NCBI RefSeq assembly: GCF_030813595.1
Contig: NZ_JAUSUH010000005.1
Location: 1 to 64,000, forward strand
From: Ancylobacter vacuolatus
GTDB lineage: Bacteria > Pseudomonadota > Alphaproteobacteria > Rhizobiales > Xanthobacteraceae
Reading direction: 5' to 3'
DNA length: 64,000 nt
Each line of letters starts with the position of its first letter. Position 1 is the stretch's first letter. This document shows, one piece after another, positions 27,601-36,465 of this stretch. Both the position numbers and the translations under genes were made by a program. Below the pieces are notes generated by a model. That model had not been told where the DNA came from. It ran no database searches and saw only the letters and a program-made list of their open reading frames with translations.

Positions 27601-28749
27601 TCAAAACGCCTGGTCCAGCAAAAGGCGATAATCGGCGGCGTCCAGCGGGCGCGGATTGGTTTTGTGCGCGTTGTCCTGCAGCGCCTTTTCCGGGATCGGC
27701 GCGAGGTCCTCCCGCGTGAGGCCCAGCTCGGAAAGGCGCCGGGGCACGCCGAGCCGCCGGTTCAGCGCGTCGAGCGCCTCGGCGATGCCGGCGCCCGGCG
27801 CAAGCCCCATCGCCTTGCGCATGGCATCGAGCTTCGGCCCGAGCACGGCCGCGTTGTGGTGCACCACGAGGGGAAGAAAAATCCCGTTCAGCGTGCCGTG
27901 GTGATGCCCGAGCGCGCCGATGGGGTGGGAGAGGGCATGCACCGCGCCCATGCCCTTCTGGAAGCACACGGCGCCTTCAAGCGAGGCCATCATCATCTGC
28001 CAGCGCGCCAGCATGTCCGCCCCGTTCACGGTGGCCGCCTCCAGCGCGCCGAAGGCGCGAGCCAACCCGTCAAGGGCGATGGCGTCGGCCGGGGGATTTA
28101 CGGTCGGCGAACAGAACGTCTCCACGCAATGCGACAGCGCGTCGAGGCCGGTGACGGCGGTGATGCGACCGGGCAGGCCGGCGGTGAGTTCGGGGTCGTC
28201 GATGGCGGCGGTGACGATCGAGGGGCAGCCGACGCCCGCCTTGATGCCATTGTCGAAGACGATGACCGCCGAGCGCCCGACCTCGCTGCCCGAGCCGGAG
28301 GTAGTCGGCATCAGGATCAGCGGCGCGGGGCCGACAATCGGGCGGGGCCGGGCGTGCCGGTTGCAGAAATCCCAGAGCGGCGCGTCGTCGGTTGCGAGAA
28401 TAGCGATGGCCTTGGCGAGATCGAGCGCCGCGCCGCCGCCGACACCGATGATCCCGTCACACCTCTCGCGCCGGTAGAGCGCCGCGCCGTCGCGCGAGGC
28501 GGCTTCGGTCGGGTTGGGCGGAGTGTCGAGGAAGCGGGGCGCCTGCGCCGCACTCGGCGCCGCCGCCAGCGCCATGTCGAGCACGCCGGCGGCGGCGACG
28601 CCGGGATCGGAGATGATGAGCGGCCGGCGCATGCCGGCGCGGGCGACCAGATCCGGCAGGCGCGCCCGTGCGCCGCAGCCGAAATGCACCTGGGTGTTGA
28701 ACTGGAGAATGGTGATGGTGGTCAGATCGGGCGGGGCGGGAAAGCTCAT
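27601..28749 (-). CDS. Iron-containing (group III) alcohol dehydrogenase
   Basis: 382 residues of the Fe-ADH/maleylacetate-reductase superfamily. NAD-binding is shown by the GVGGGAALDLAKAIA and PTTSGSGSEVGRSAV segments, and metal ligands by TGLDALSHCVE, GMGAVHALSHPIGALGHHHG. Family roles include 4-hydroxybutyrate, lactaldehyde and other alcohol oxidations. It overlaps the upstream aldehyde dehydrogenase gene by four bases, so an alcohol to aldehyde to acid sequence is probable within the operon. Confidence 0.85.
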   Translation of the reverse strand: MSFPAPPDLTTITILQFNTQVHFGCGARARLPDLVARAGMRRPLIISDPGVAAAGVLDMALAAAPSAAQAPRFLDTPPNPTEAASRDGAALYRRERCDGIIGVGGGAALDLAKAIAILATDDAPLWDFCNRHARPRPIVGPAPLILMPTTSGSGSEVGRSAVIVFDNGIKAGVGCPSIVTAAIDDPELTAGLPGRITAVTGLDALSHCVETFCSPTVNPPADAIALDGLARAFGALEAATVNGADMLARWQMMMASLEGAVCFQKGMGAVHALSHPIGALGHHHGTLNGIFLPLVVHHNAAVLGPKLDAMRKAMGLAPGAGIAEALDALNRRLGVPRRLSELGLTREDLAPIPEKALQDNAHKTNPRPLDAADYRLLLDQAF

Positions 28750-30185
28750 GGCTGCAAATCCTCACCGGCGAGGCGCATGGTCACCGATTTGGTGACGAGA
28801 TAGGCGTCGAGGCCTTCAACGCCGCCTTCCGAGCCGTAGCCGCTTTCCTTGACGCCACCGAAGGGCGAGGACGGCGTCGAGACGGTGAAGTGGTTCACCA
28901 CCACCATGCCGGCCTCGATCGCCCGCGAAAGCCGGTCGGCCCGCGACAGTGAGCGAGTCATCACATAGGAGGCGAGGCCGAAGGGCAGGGCGTTGGCCTT
29001 GGCCACCGCCTCGTCGAGGCTCGCTACCTTCTGGATCGGCGCCACGGGGCCGAAGGGCTCCTCCGACATCATCCGTGCCGTGTCCGGCACGTCGGCGAGC
29101 ACCGTCGGCTCATAGAACAGCCCGTCATTGCCGATGCGCCGTCCGCCCGTGGTGATACGTGCGCCGCGCTCGACCGCATCACGGACCAGCCCCTCAATGG
29201 CGCTGAGCTGGCGCGCATTGGCGAGCGGACCCATTTCGACGCCGGGCTCCAGGCCGTTGCCCACCACGATCTTGCGCGTCGCCGCTGTGAAGGCGTCGAC
29301 AAAGGCGTCATAGACGCCCTCCTGCACGAAGAAGCGGGTGGGGCAGGTGCACACCTGCCCGGCATTGCGGAACTTGGCCTTGACCGCGAGCGCGGCGGCC
29401 GAGGCGACATCCACGTCGTCGCAGACGATCACCGGCGCATGGCCGCCGAGTTCCATCGTCGCCCGTTTCGCGCCCTGTGCAGCGAGACCCAGCAAATGCT
29501 TGCCGACCGGGGTCGAGCCGGTGAACGTTATCTTGCGAATGACCGGCGAGGCGATGAGATGGGCTGAAATCTCCGCCGATCGGCCGAAGACAAGGTTCAG
29601 CACGCCGGGCGGCAGGCCGGCATCGTGGAAGGCACGGACCAGCTCGAACGCGGTGAGCGGGGTCTCCTCGGAGGGCTTTAGGATCAGCGAGCAGCCGGCC
29701 GCCAGCGCCCCGGCGATCTTGCGCAGCGGGGTCAGCGCCGGGAAGTTCCACGGCGTGAACGCTGCCACCGGGCCGATCGGCTCGCGATGGACGAATTGCT
29801 GGATGCCCGGCGTGCGTGGCACCAGGATGCGGCCATAGGCGCGGGTGGCCTCTTCCGCCATCCATTCGAGATTGTCGACCGAGATGGCGATCTCGCCCTT
29901 GGCCTCGGTCAGCGGCTTGCCCTGCTCCAGCGTCATGACTCGGGCAATGGCGTCGATGCGCTCGCGAATGAGGCGGCAGCCCTCGATGAGGCGGCGGCCG
30001 CGTTCATGTGCGAGGGTCTGGCTCCAGACGCGGAAGCCGCTGGCCGCGGCCGCGAGCGCGTCGTCGAGATCGGCCGTGCCGGCGGCGCCGACCGTGCCGA
30101 CGCTCTCGCCCGTCGCCGGATTGATGACGGGCTTGGCGGCCGGCGTGGCACGCCATTCGCCGCCGATATAGAGGCTTGCATGCAT
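28746..30185 (-). CDS. NAD(P)-dependent aldehyde dehydrogenase (succinate-semialdehyde type)
   Basis: 479 residues. The catalytic cysteine is C279 in NAGQVCTC, the general base is E245 in ELGGHAP and the cofactor loop is FTGSTPVGK. The NPATGESVG start, LEQGKPLTEAKGEI and SPFGGVKESGYGSEGG sites follow the GabD-like group, so succinate semialdehyde or a similar C4-C5 semialdehyde is likely. Its end overlaps the alcohol dehydrogenase start (ATGA). Confidence 0.87.
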   Translation of the reverse strand: MHASLYIGGEWRATPAAKPVINPATGESVGTVGAAGTADLDDALAAAASGFRVWSQTLAHERGRRLIEGCRLIRERIDAIARVMTLEQGKPLTEAKGEIAISVDNLEWMAEEATRAYGRILVPRTPGIQQFVHREPIGPVAAFTPWNFPALTPLRKIAGALAAGCSLILKPSEETPLTAFELVRAFHDAGLPPGVLNLVFGRSAEISAHLIASPVIRKITFTGSTPVGKHLLGLAAQGAKRATMELGGHAPVIVCDDVDVASAAALAVKAKFRNAGQVCTCPTRFFVQEGVYDAFVDAFTAATRKIVVGNGLEPGVEMGPLANARQLSAIEGLVRDAVERGARITTGGRRIGNDGLFYEPTVLADVPDTARMMSEEPFGPVAPIQKVASLDEAVAKANALPFGLASYVMTRSLSRADRLSRAIEAGMVVVNHFTVSTPSSPFGGVKESGYGSEGGVEGLDAYLVTKSVTMRLAGEDLQP

Positions 30186-30215
30186 GGGAATAATCCTCGC
30201 TGGCTGCCGGGAAGC

Positions 30216-31229
30216 TCAGGCGGCCTTGATGCGCACGAGCTGCTTGCCGATGTTTCCGCCCTGCAGCATGCTGATGAAAGCCTGTGCGGCGTTGTCGAGG
30301 CCGTCGGTCACGGTCTCCTCATAGACCAGCCTTCCCTCGGCATAGGCCTGTTCCAGCTCCCGGGTGGCGCTGTCCCACACATCGCGATGGTCGGAGAGCA
30401 CGAAGCCACGAAGGGTGAGGCGCTTGTTGAACACTTCCCGCAGGTTGCGCACGCCATAGGGCTCGGCCGCGTTGTATTGCGAGACGAGGCCGCAGAGCGG
30501 GATGCGGCCGAACAGGCGCATCAGCGGCAGGGTGGCGTCGAAGATCGGCCCGCCGACATTGTCGAAATAGACGTCGAACCCCGAGCCGGCGGCCTCCGCG
30601 AGGCGTTCGGTGAAGTCGGGCGCCTTGTAGTCGACGCAGTCATCGAAGCCGAAGCGCTCGCGCACGACAGCGCATTTGCGCGCTCCGCCGGCAATGCCGA
30701 CGACGCGGCAGCCGCGCGCTTTCGCGAGCTGCCCCACCACGCTGCCGACGGCGCCGGAGGCGGCGGAGACGAGCACGCTCTCGCCTTGCTTCACGCCGGC
30801 AATATGCACGAGGCCGATCCAGGCGGTGATGCCGGTGGAGCCGAGGGAGCCGAGATAAGCGGAGATCGGCGCGCGGTCGGGATGGATGAACTGCACATCC
30901 GCCTTGGTGCCGACCGAATAGTCCTGCCAGCCGAGGCGCCCCACCACCCACGACCCCACCGGAACTGCGGCGTCGCGGGTCTCGACCACCTGCCCGACGG
31001 TGCGTCCCACCATGGTCTCGCCGATCGCCATGACCGGCGCGTAGGAATCCTTCGCCTCCATCCGCATGCGGATATAGGGGTCGAGCGAGAGATAGTGGTT
31101 CTCGACCAGAACCTGCCCCTCGCCGAGCGCTGGAAGGGGCCGGCTTTCCAGCGAAAAGCAGGAGGCGTCCGGCATGCCGTTGGGACGGCGGGCGAAGGTG
31201 ACGACGCGGGTGCTCAGGGGGCGGTTCAT
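30216..31229 (-). CDS. NADP-dependent medium-chain oxidoreductase (CurA/PTGR-like)
   Basis: 337 residues, zinc-free MDR fold. The nucleotide-binding motif is SAASGAVGSVVGQLAKARGCRVVGIAGG, and the N-terminal LDPYIRMRM and C-terminal FNKRLTLRGFVLSDH segments match the leukotriene/curcumin/alkenal reductase group, which reduces carbon-carbon double bonds conjugated to a carbonyl with NADPH. It overlaps the ABC permease gene by four bases. It may reduce an unsaturated intermediate of the imported substrate. Confidence 0.87.
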   Translation of the reverse strand: MNRPLSTRVVTFARRPNGMPDASCFSLESRPLPALGEGQVLVENHYLSLDPYIRMRMEAKDSYAPVMAIGETMVGRTVGQVVETRDAAVPVGSWVVGRLGWQDYSVGTKADVQFIHPDRAPISAYLGSLGSTGITAWIGLVHIAGVKQGESVLVSAASGAVGSVVGQLAKARGCRVVGIAGGARKCAVVRERFGFDDCVDYKAPDFTERLAEAAGSGFDVYFDNVGGPIFDATLPLMRLFGRIPLCGLVSQYNAAEPYGVRNLREVFNKRLTLRGFVLSDHRDVWDSATRELEQAYAEGRLVYEETVTDGLDNAAQAFISMLQGGNIGKQLVRIKAA

Positions 31230-32017
31230 GCCGGGGCTCCTACGGTGGTCGCTTCACGCGGCTGCCAGTGCAGCAGGCGGGCCTCGACGATGCCGACAAT
31301 GGCGTCGAGGATCAGGGCAAAGAAGGTGAGCAGGATGACACCGGCGAACACGCCATTAATGTCGAACAGGCCTTCCGCCTCCAGGATGAGGTAGCCGACA
31401 CCGGCGGAGGAGCCCATATATTCGCCGATCACCGCGCCGACGAAGGCCATGCCGACCGCCGCATGCAGGCTGGAGAACACCCAGCTGGTGGCGGAGGGGA
31501 TGTAGACGGTGCGCAGCAGCTGGGCGCGGGAGGCGCCGAGCATGCGCGCATTGGCGAGCGTGACCGGGCTCACCTCGCGCACGCCCTGATAGACGTTGAA
31601 GAACACCACGAAGAAGACAAGGGTGATGCCGAGCGCGATCTTGGAGGTGACGCCGAGGCCGAACCACACCGCGAAGATCGGCGCGAGGATGACGCGCGGC
31701 ATCGCGTTGAAACCCTTCAGATAGGGCGAGGCGAGCAGCGAGGCCGTCGGGCTTAGCGCCAGCCACAGCCCGACCAGAAGCCCGAGCACCGAGCCGAGGA
31801 TGAAGGCGACGACGGTCTCATAGAGAGTGATACCGAGATGCCTGAAGATCATCCCGGTCGAGAACCAGTCGTAGAGGCGAGCCGCGACGACGAAGGGGTC
31901 ACCAACAAAGAATTTCGACATGATGCCGAAGGTCGTCAGCGCTTTCCATCCGGCGATGAACAGAATGAAGATCAGGATTTGAACGAGGACGATCCTCGGA
32001 TTTTTCAAGCGGAACAT
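31226..32017 (-). CDS. ABC transporter permease (TauC/SsuC type)
   Basis: 263 residues, about six transmembrane helices, EAA-like loop LANARMLGASRAQLLRTVYIPSATSWV. I chose the ATG at 32017 with GGAGAG upstream; the frame extends further through a palindromic repeat, which is not coding. It belongs to the nitrate/sulfonate/taurine/hydroxymethylpyrimidine importer class. A 228-base gap containing repeats separates it from the ATPase gene. Confidence 0.87.
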   Translation of the reverse strand: MFRLKNPRIVLVQILIFILFIAGWKALTTFGIMSKFFVGDPFVVAARLYDWFSTGMIFRHLGITLYETVVAFILGSVLGLLVGLWLALSPTASLLASPYLKGFNAMPRVILAPIFAVWFGLGVTSKIALGITLVFFVVFFNVYQGVREVSPVTLANARMLGASRAQLLRTVYIPSATSWVFSSLHAAVGMAFVGAVIGEYMGSSAGVGYLILEAEGLFDINGVFAGVILLTFFALILDAIVGIVEARLLHWQPREATTVGAPA

Positions 32018-32036
32018 CCCGTGGCTCTCCTCTGGA

Positions 32037-32080
32037 GCATTTTCGAGCGAAGTGGGTTCCGGTTCGCGTGTGGAAAATGC
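32037..32080. repeat. Palindromic intergenic repeat (rhizobial type)
   Basis: GCATTTTC (32037-32044) pairs with GAAAATGC (32073-32080) around a partly paired GAAGTGG/CCGGTTCGC core. Elements of this appearance are dispersed in many Hyphomicrobiales chromosomes. Here it sits inside an operon, in the leader of the permease gene. Confidence 0.6.
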
Positions 32081-32195
32081 GTAAAACAAAACCCTGGAGC
32101 ACATCAGGAACCGGCTTTCACCGGCAGTGCTCTAGAGCCCTTTCCGATCAGGTGGAATCATCTGATCGATCAGAAAGTGCTTTGTATTCAATAAG

Positions 32196-32249
32196 CTAGA
32201 GCATTTTCTCGTCGCGAAAGTCTGTCAACTTTCGCGGAAAATGCTCTAG
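32196..32249. repeat. Second palindromic repeat overlapping the ATPase stop codon
   Basis: CTAGAGCATTTTC (32196-32208) and its complement ending at 32249 form a long hairpin with inner CGCGAAAGT/ACTTTCGCG pairing. The right arm contains the TAG stop of the ABC ATPase gene (32246-32248), so the repeat may set the end of that reading frame. Confidence 0.65.
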
Positions 32250-33112
32250 CGCTTGCCTTGCGCGTAACCCTTGAGAACCTCGTCCTTGAGGGCCTCCCAG
32301 ATTTGCGCATGCAGGCGGCTGAATTCACCGAGGTGCCGGATCTCGGCGACGTCGCGCGGGCGCGGCAGGTCGATTTTGAACTCGCCGATGGGATGCGTGC
32401 CCGGTCCGGCGGCAAGGGCGATCACCCGGTCGGAGAGGGCGATGGCCTCTTCGAGATCGTGGGTGATGAACATCACCGACTTGCGGTCGGCCTGCCACAG
32501 CTCCAGCAGTTCGTTCTCCATCAGCTGCCGGGTCTGGACATCGAGCGCGCTGAACGGCTCGTCCATCAGGATCACTTTGGGGTCCATGATGAGCATCTGC
32601 GCCAGCGCCACACGCTTGCGCATGCCGCCCGAAAGGTGATGGGGATAGGCCTTCTCGAAGCCGGCAAGGCCGACACGGGCCATCCAATCCCGCCCGAGGC
32701 GGTCGGCCTCGGCGCGGTTCATGCCGGCGAATTCGGGGCCGACCACGACGTTTTCCAGTGCGGTGCGCCAGGGCATGAGCGCATCGGCCTGAAACATGTA
32801 GCCGGCCTGCCGGTTGATGCCGGTCAGCGGTTTGCCGAACACCTCGACCGTGCCCTGGCTCGGCTTGAGCAGACCGGAAGCGACGTTAAGCAAGGTCGAC
32901 TTGCCGCAGCCCGTCGGGCCGACGATCGAGACGAATTCCCCGGGCGCGATGGTGATGGTCGAATCGCGGACGGCGGTATAGGTGCCGCCGGGATTGCCGC
33001 GCGCGGGAAAATGGCAGGCGATGTCACGAAGCGCGAGGGCCGGAACGGCCGTTTCGATGCCGGGCATCACCCTGTTCTCCCGATCGGCAACTTGAAGGGC
33101 TGCGGCGCTCAT
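32246..33112 (-). CDS. ABC transporter ATP-binding protein (TauB/SsuB type)
   Basis: 288 residues with Walker A GPTGCGKST, signature LSGGMRKR, Walker B LMDEPFSALD and H-loop ITHDLEEA, in the nitrate/sulfonate/taurine importer class. The start at 33112 lies three bases after the binding-protein gene; a start at residue 16 (MPGIE, preceded by GGGAG) is an alternative. The ATPase drives the permease encoded after the repeats. Confidence 0.87.
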   Translation of the reverse strand: MSAAALQVADRENRVMPGIETAVPALALRDIACHFPARGNPGGTYTAVRDSTITIAPGEFVSIVGPTGCGKSTLLNVASGLLKPSQGTVEVFGKPLTGINRQAGYMFQADALMPWRTALENVVVGPEFAGMNRAEADRLGRDWMARVGLAGFEKAYPHHLSGGMRKRVALAQMLIMDPKVILMDEPFSALDVQTRQLMENELLELWQADRKSVMFITHDLEEAIALSDRVIALAAGPGTHPIGEFKIDLPRPRDVAEIRHLGEFSRLHAQIWEALKDEVLKGYAQGKR

Positions 33113-33115
33113 CGC

Positions 33116-34153
33116 TCAGCCCCCCGCCCCGGCCTTGTCGACAAAGACGTTGGTGTAGGTGGCATCGAGATCGACGTTCTTGGCGTCGCGGACCTTTGGA
33201 TTGTAGATCTTCAGCGCCTCATAGGTGGTCTCGACCGCTTCCTTGGACAGCCGGCCATCGGGCGAGAAGGCGGGGCGGACGCGGTCCAGCATCTCGCTGT
33301 AGAGCGCGCGATCCCCACCCACCATCATGTCGGCGGGCAGCACGTCGAGGATCTCTTCATTCGAGGCGGTCTGGATGAAGTGGAGCGCCTTCACCATGGC
33401 GTTGGTGAGCGCCTGCACCGTCTTCGGGTTCTTCTCGATGAAGGCCGTGGTCGCGGAGAGCGAGGCGGCCGGCATCGGGCCGCCATAGACCTGCTCGGTG
33501 CCTTCGAGCGTGCGGGTGTCGACCTTCGGCTCGGCCAGTCCCTCGCTGACCAGCAGCGTGCTGGCGGGGTCGGCCTGCACGGTGGCCTGGATCTGGCCGT
33601 TGCGGAAGGCCGCGAGCACGCTGGGGCCCGCGCCGACGCCGATGATGGATACGTCGCTCGGCTTCAACCCGCCGCGGATCATCAACAGGTCGATCATCTT
33701 GTTGGTGCTGGAGCCGGGGGCGGTGACGCCGACATTCTTGCCGACCAGCGATTCCACTCCCTTCCAATCCTTCGCCAGTTCCGGCGTGACGCTGAGCACG
33801 AAGCCGGGATAGCGGCCCTGCAGCACGAAGGTCGTGAGCGGCTGGTCGAGCACCTGCAGGTTGATCATGTGCTCATAGGCCGAGGACAGCACGTCGGCGC
33901 TGCCGCCCACCACGGCCTGCACCGATTTCGAGCCGCCCTGGAAGTCGGCGATGGTGACGTTGAGGCCTTCCTCCTTGAAGAAGCCCTTCAGGTCCGCAAT
34001 GTTGAGCGGAAGGTAGTAGAGCGCCAGCTTGCCGCCGACGGCGATGGTCACGTCGGGCTTTTCAAGCTGCGGCTTGGCCGTCTGGGCGAGCGCAGGGCCG
34101 GCAAGGCCGAGGCCGATGGCAAGTGTCGCGGCGAGTAGATGAAGGCTTTTCAT
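33116..34153 (-). CDS. ABC transporter substrate-binding protein (NMT1/SsuA-like)
   Basis: 345 residues with a Sec signal peptide (about 1-23, ending ALA) and an NMT1/THI5-like fold: VTIAVGGKLALYYLPLNIADLKGFFKEEG, QAVVGGSADVLSSAYEH and GKNVGVTAPGSSTNKM. Relatives bind sulfonates, pyrimidine precursors, phthalates or other organic anions, so specificity is open. Given the CoA-transferase upstream, a carboxylate is a likely ligand. Confidence 0.87.
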   Translation of the reverse strand: MKSLHLLAATLAIGLGLAGPALAQTAKPQLEKPDVTIAVGGKLALYYLPLNIADLKGFFKEEGLNVTIADFQGGSKSVQAVVGGSADVLSSAYEHMINLQVLDQPLTTFVLQGRYPGFVLSVTPELAKDWKGVESLVGKNVGVTAPGSSTNKMIDLLMIRGGLKPSDVSIIGVGAGPSVLAAFRNGQIQATVQADPASTLLVSEGLAEPKVDTRTLEGTEQVYGGPMPAASLSATTAFIEKNPKTVQALTNAMVKALHFIQTASNEEILDVLPADMMVGGDRALYSEMLDRVRPAFSPDGRLSKEAVETTYEALKIYNPKVRDAKNVDLDATYTNVFVDKAGAGG

Positions 34154-34242
34154 CGTTTCCCTCCCAGGAACCTGATTGGTTGGCTGTCGTCCCGTTTGCC
34201 GGGGCGTTTGTTTTTGAGATCATTCGCCGGCTGGCGGCCGCC

Positions 34243-35481
34243 TCAGGCGGCTCCGCTATGGGCCGGGTGAAGCTGTTCGCGCGGCGGTCGGGCATCGGCG
34301 CGCACGATGCCGGCGCCGATCAGCGCCTCGATGTCGGCGGCGCCATAGCCGAGGCCCGTCAGCACGGCGCGCGCGTCCTCGCCGACGAGCGGCGGGTCGG
34401 AGAGCACATGGTCCGGCACGCCTTCCATCTGGATGGGGGTACGCGGCAGCGCGGTACGAGTGCCGTCCGGCAGCTCGGTCGCCATCAGCCCGCCGGTCGC
34501 CTTGAGATGGGGATCGGTGAACAGGTCCTCGGGGCGGGCGATCGGCGAGAAGGGAATATGCGCGCTCTCGCACAGCGCCGATGCGGAGGACAGGTCGAGA
34601 TTGGCGAACATCTCCACCAGCAGCGCCATCAGGCGGGACCGCGCGACGATGCGCTGGTTGTTGGTCTTGAGGTCGGGATCGTCCAACAGTTCCGGCCGCC
34701 CCATGGCGCGGCAGAAGCGCTGCCAGTGATTGTCGCTGGTGATGCCGACGAAAAGCTGCTGGCCGTCCCGCAGCTGGAACACGTCATAGACCGCCCACGC
34801 CGACACGCGCTCGGGCATGGGCGGGATGGCGACGCCGGTGCGGGCGGCGTAGCAGAGGTGCTGGCCCATCAGGAACACGGCGGTCTCGAACAGGGCGGTG
34901 CGCACTTCCTCGCCGAGGCCGGTCTCGTCGCGCCGCCGCAAGGCGAGGAGGATACCGATCACGCCGAACAGGCCGCCGGTGATGTCGACCACCGAGGTGC
35001 CGGCGCGCAGCGGCCGGCCGCTCGGACCTGTCATGAAGGCGAGGCCGCTCATCATCTGCACCACCTCGTCGAGCGCGAGGCGCTGGCTGTAGGGGCCCTC
35101 GAGAAAGCCCTTGAGGCTGGCATAGATCAGGCGCGGGTTGCGCGCGTGCAGCGCTGTGAAGCCGAGGCCGAGCCGGTCCATCGTGCCGGGGCCGAAATTC
35201 TCGATCAGCACATCGGCGCTGTCGCACAGCCGCAGAATGATATCGCGGCCTTCATCGGTTTTGGCGTCGACGGCGATCGAGCGCTTGTTGCGGTTGAGAT
35301 AGCCGAAATAGCCCATGCCGAACCCGCGCAGGTCGCGGGTGGGGTCGCCCTTCGGCGCCGGCTCGACCTTGATAACCTCGGCGCCCATGTCGGCGAGGAT
35401 CAGGCCGCAGGACGGACCCATGACGGTGTGGCCGAAATCCAGCACGCGAATGCCCGAAAGGGGCGCGGAAGGCGATGTCAT
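34243..35481 (-). CDS. CaiB/BaiF family III CoA-transferase
   Basis: 412 residues of the formyl-CoA/carnitine CoA-transferase family. The N-terminal LSGIRVLDFGHTVMGPSCGLILADMGAEVIKVEP and the LIYASLKGF and ALFETAVFLMG segments are characteristic; the catalytic aspartate is expected in the segment near LALDEVVQMMSGL. It would load CoA onto the imported acid from another acyl-CoA. The ATG at 35481 follows GAGGAA; the frame extends six codons upstream. First gene of the IclR-linked operon. Confidence 0.88.
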   Translation of the reverse strand: MTSPSAPLSGIRVLDFGHTVMGPSCGLILADMGAEVIKVEPAPKGDPTRDLRGFGMGYFGYLNRNKRSIAVDAKTDEGRDIILRLCDSADVLIENFGPGTMDRLGLGFTALHARNPRLIYASLKGFLEGPYSQRLALDEVVQMMSGLAFMTGPSGRPLRAGTSVVDITGGLFGVIGILLALRRRDETGLGEEVRTALFETAVFLMGQHLCYAARTGVAIPPMPERVSAWAVYDVFQLRDGQQLFVGITSDNHWQRFCRAMGRPELLDDPDLKTNNQRIVARSRLMALLVEMFANLDLSSASALCESAHIPFSPIARPEDLFTDPHLKATGGLMATELPDGTRTALPRTPIQMEGVPDHVLSDPPLVGEDARAVLTGLGYGAADIEALIGAGIVRADARPPREQLHPAHSGAA

Positions 35482-35524
35482 TGGCGTTCCTCGCCGCACC
35501 GGATCGAGCCGGTACGATACTTAA

Positions 35525-35561
35525 GTTCTGTCTAGCAGAACGTGATTGCATCTGTTAGAAC
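35525..35561. promoter_or_regulatory. Candidate IclR operator between divergent genes
   Basis: A dyad GTTCTG-N5-CAGAAC (35525-35541) is followed by a further TGTTAGAAC half-site ending at 35561, all within the 127 bases between the CoA-transferase and the IclR gene. Repeated AGAAC/GTTCT half-sites suit the cooperative binding of IclR tetramers and predict control of both genes. Confidence 0.5.
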
Positions 35562-35608
35562 ATGTGAGGCGTGGGAAGGTCAAGTCGGAACCTTCAGAAG
35601 GAGGACGC

Positions 35609-36364
35609 ATGCCGAGCAGGAAGGTGTCGGGGGAAGGGGCGCCGCCCAAGGCCGAAGGAGGTGTCGACGCGGTGGACCGTGCGTTGGCGATCCTGTCGGC
35701 CTTCGCCAGCCATGACGGCCAGATGTCGCTGGCGCAGATTTCGGAAGCAACCGGGCTCTACAAGAGCACAGTCCTGCGCATCGCCGCCTCGCTGGAGCGC
35801 GGGGGCTTCCTGTCGCGGCAGGAAAACAAGCTGTACCGGCTCGGCCCGCAACTCTTCCGCCTCGGGCTGCTCTACCAGCGCTCGTTCAAGATCGAGGACA
35901 TGGTGCGCCCCGTTCTGCGCCGTCTCGTCGAGACGACCGGCGAGAGCGCGTCGTTCTTCGTGCGGCAGGGCGAGGTGCGCCTGTGCCTGTTCCGCGAGGA
36001 ATCGCAGCACGCCGTGCGCGACCATGTGATGGAGGGCGCGACCCTAACGCTCGACCGTGGCGCGGCCGGCCATGTACTGGTGGGCTATGACAGCCGGGCC
36101 GTGGTGTCCGAGGAGCTTCGCAGCCGCATGGCGCGGCTGCCCATCGTCAGCATCGGCGAGCGCAGTGCCGAGGTCGCGGCCGTCGCGGTGCCGGTCTATC
36201 GGCGGGGAGCGGGCGGTGTCGAACTGGCCGGGGCGCTCACCGTTTCCGGGCCGCGCACGCGGATCGCCGACACGGAGACGATCCGGCAGATCGGCGCGGC
36301 CTTGCTGGAACAAGGGCGGCTCTTGTCGCGGCAGCTGGGTGCGGACGAGGCATGGCGGCTGTGA
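35609..36364 (+). CDS. IclR-family transcriptional regulator
   Basis: 251 residues. The winged helix-turn-helix (about 20-80) reads VDRALAILSAFASHDGQMSLAQISEATGLYKSTVLRIAASLERGGFL; the C-terminal effector domain begins near VRPVLRRLVETTGESASFFVRQG. GGAGG lies upstream of the ATG at 35609. It is divergent from the CoA-transferase operon and almost certainly its regulator, responding to a small carboxylate. Confidence 0.9.
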   Translation: MPSRKVSGEGAPPKAEGGVDAVDRALAILSAFASHDGQMSLAQISEATGLYKSTVLRIAASLERGGFLSRQENKLYRLGPQLFRLGLLYQRSFKIEDMVRPVLRRLVETTGESASFFVRQGEVRLCLFREESQHAVRDHVMEGATLTLDRGAAGHVLVGYDSRAVVSEELRSRMARLPIVSIGERSAEVAAVAVPVYRRGAGGVELAGALTVSGPRTRIADTETIRQIGAALLEQGRLLSRQLGADEAWRL

Positions 36365-36437
36365 GCCATCCCGCTGCCCGGCGCCGGCTTTGAATCCCGT
36401 CGCCCGGCGCCGGGCGGGGTGTTTCAGCCCGTCACGG

Positions 36438-36465
36438 CGCTTGGCTCAAACGACGCTTGGCTCAA
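36438..36465. repeat. Short tandem duplication at the creatininase stop
   Basis: The 12-mer CGCTTGGCTCAA occurs at 36438-36449 and again at 36454-36465 (period 16), the second copy spanning the TGA of the creatininase gene. It looks like a local replication slip. Confidence 0.6.

Noticed and set aside
27587..27967. N-terminal extension of the citrate-synthase-like lyase
   Set aside because: The extra residues are Arg/Ala-rich translation of the alcohol dehydrogenase gene in another frame; the ATG at 27586 starts the homologous part.
36367..36420. GC-rich palindromes between the IclR and creatininase genes as a terminator
   Set aside because: The CCGGCGCCGG-type pairing is strong, but no T run follows on either strand, so a true intrinsic terminator cannot be claimed.
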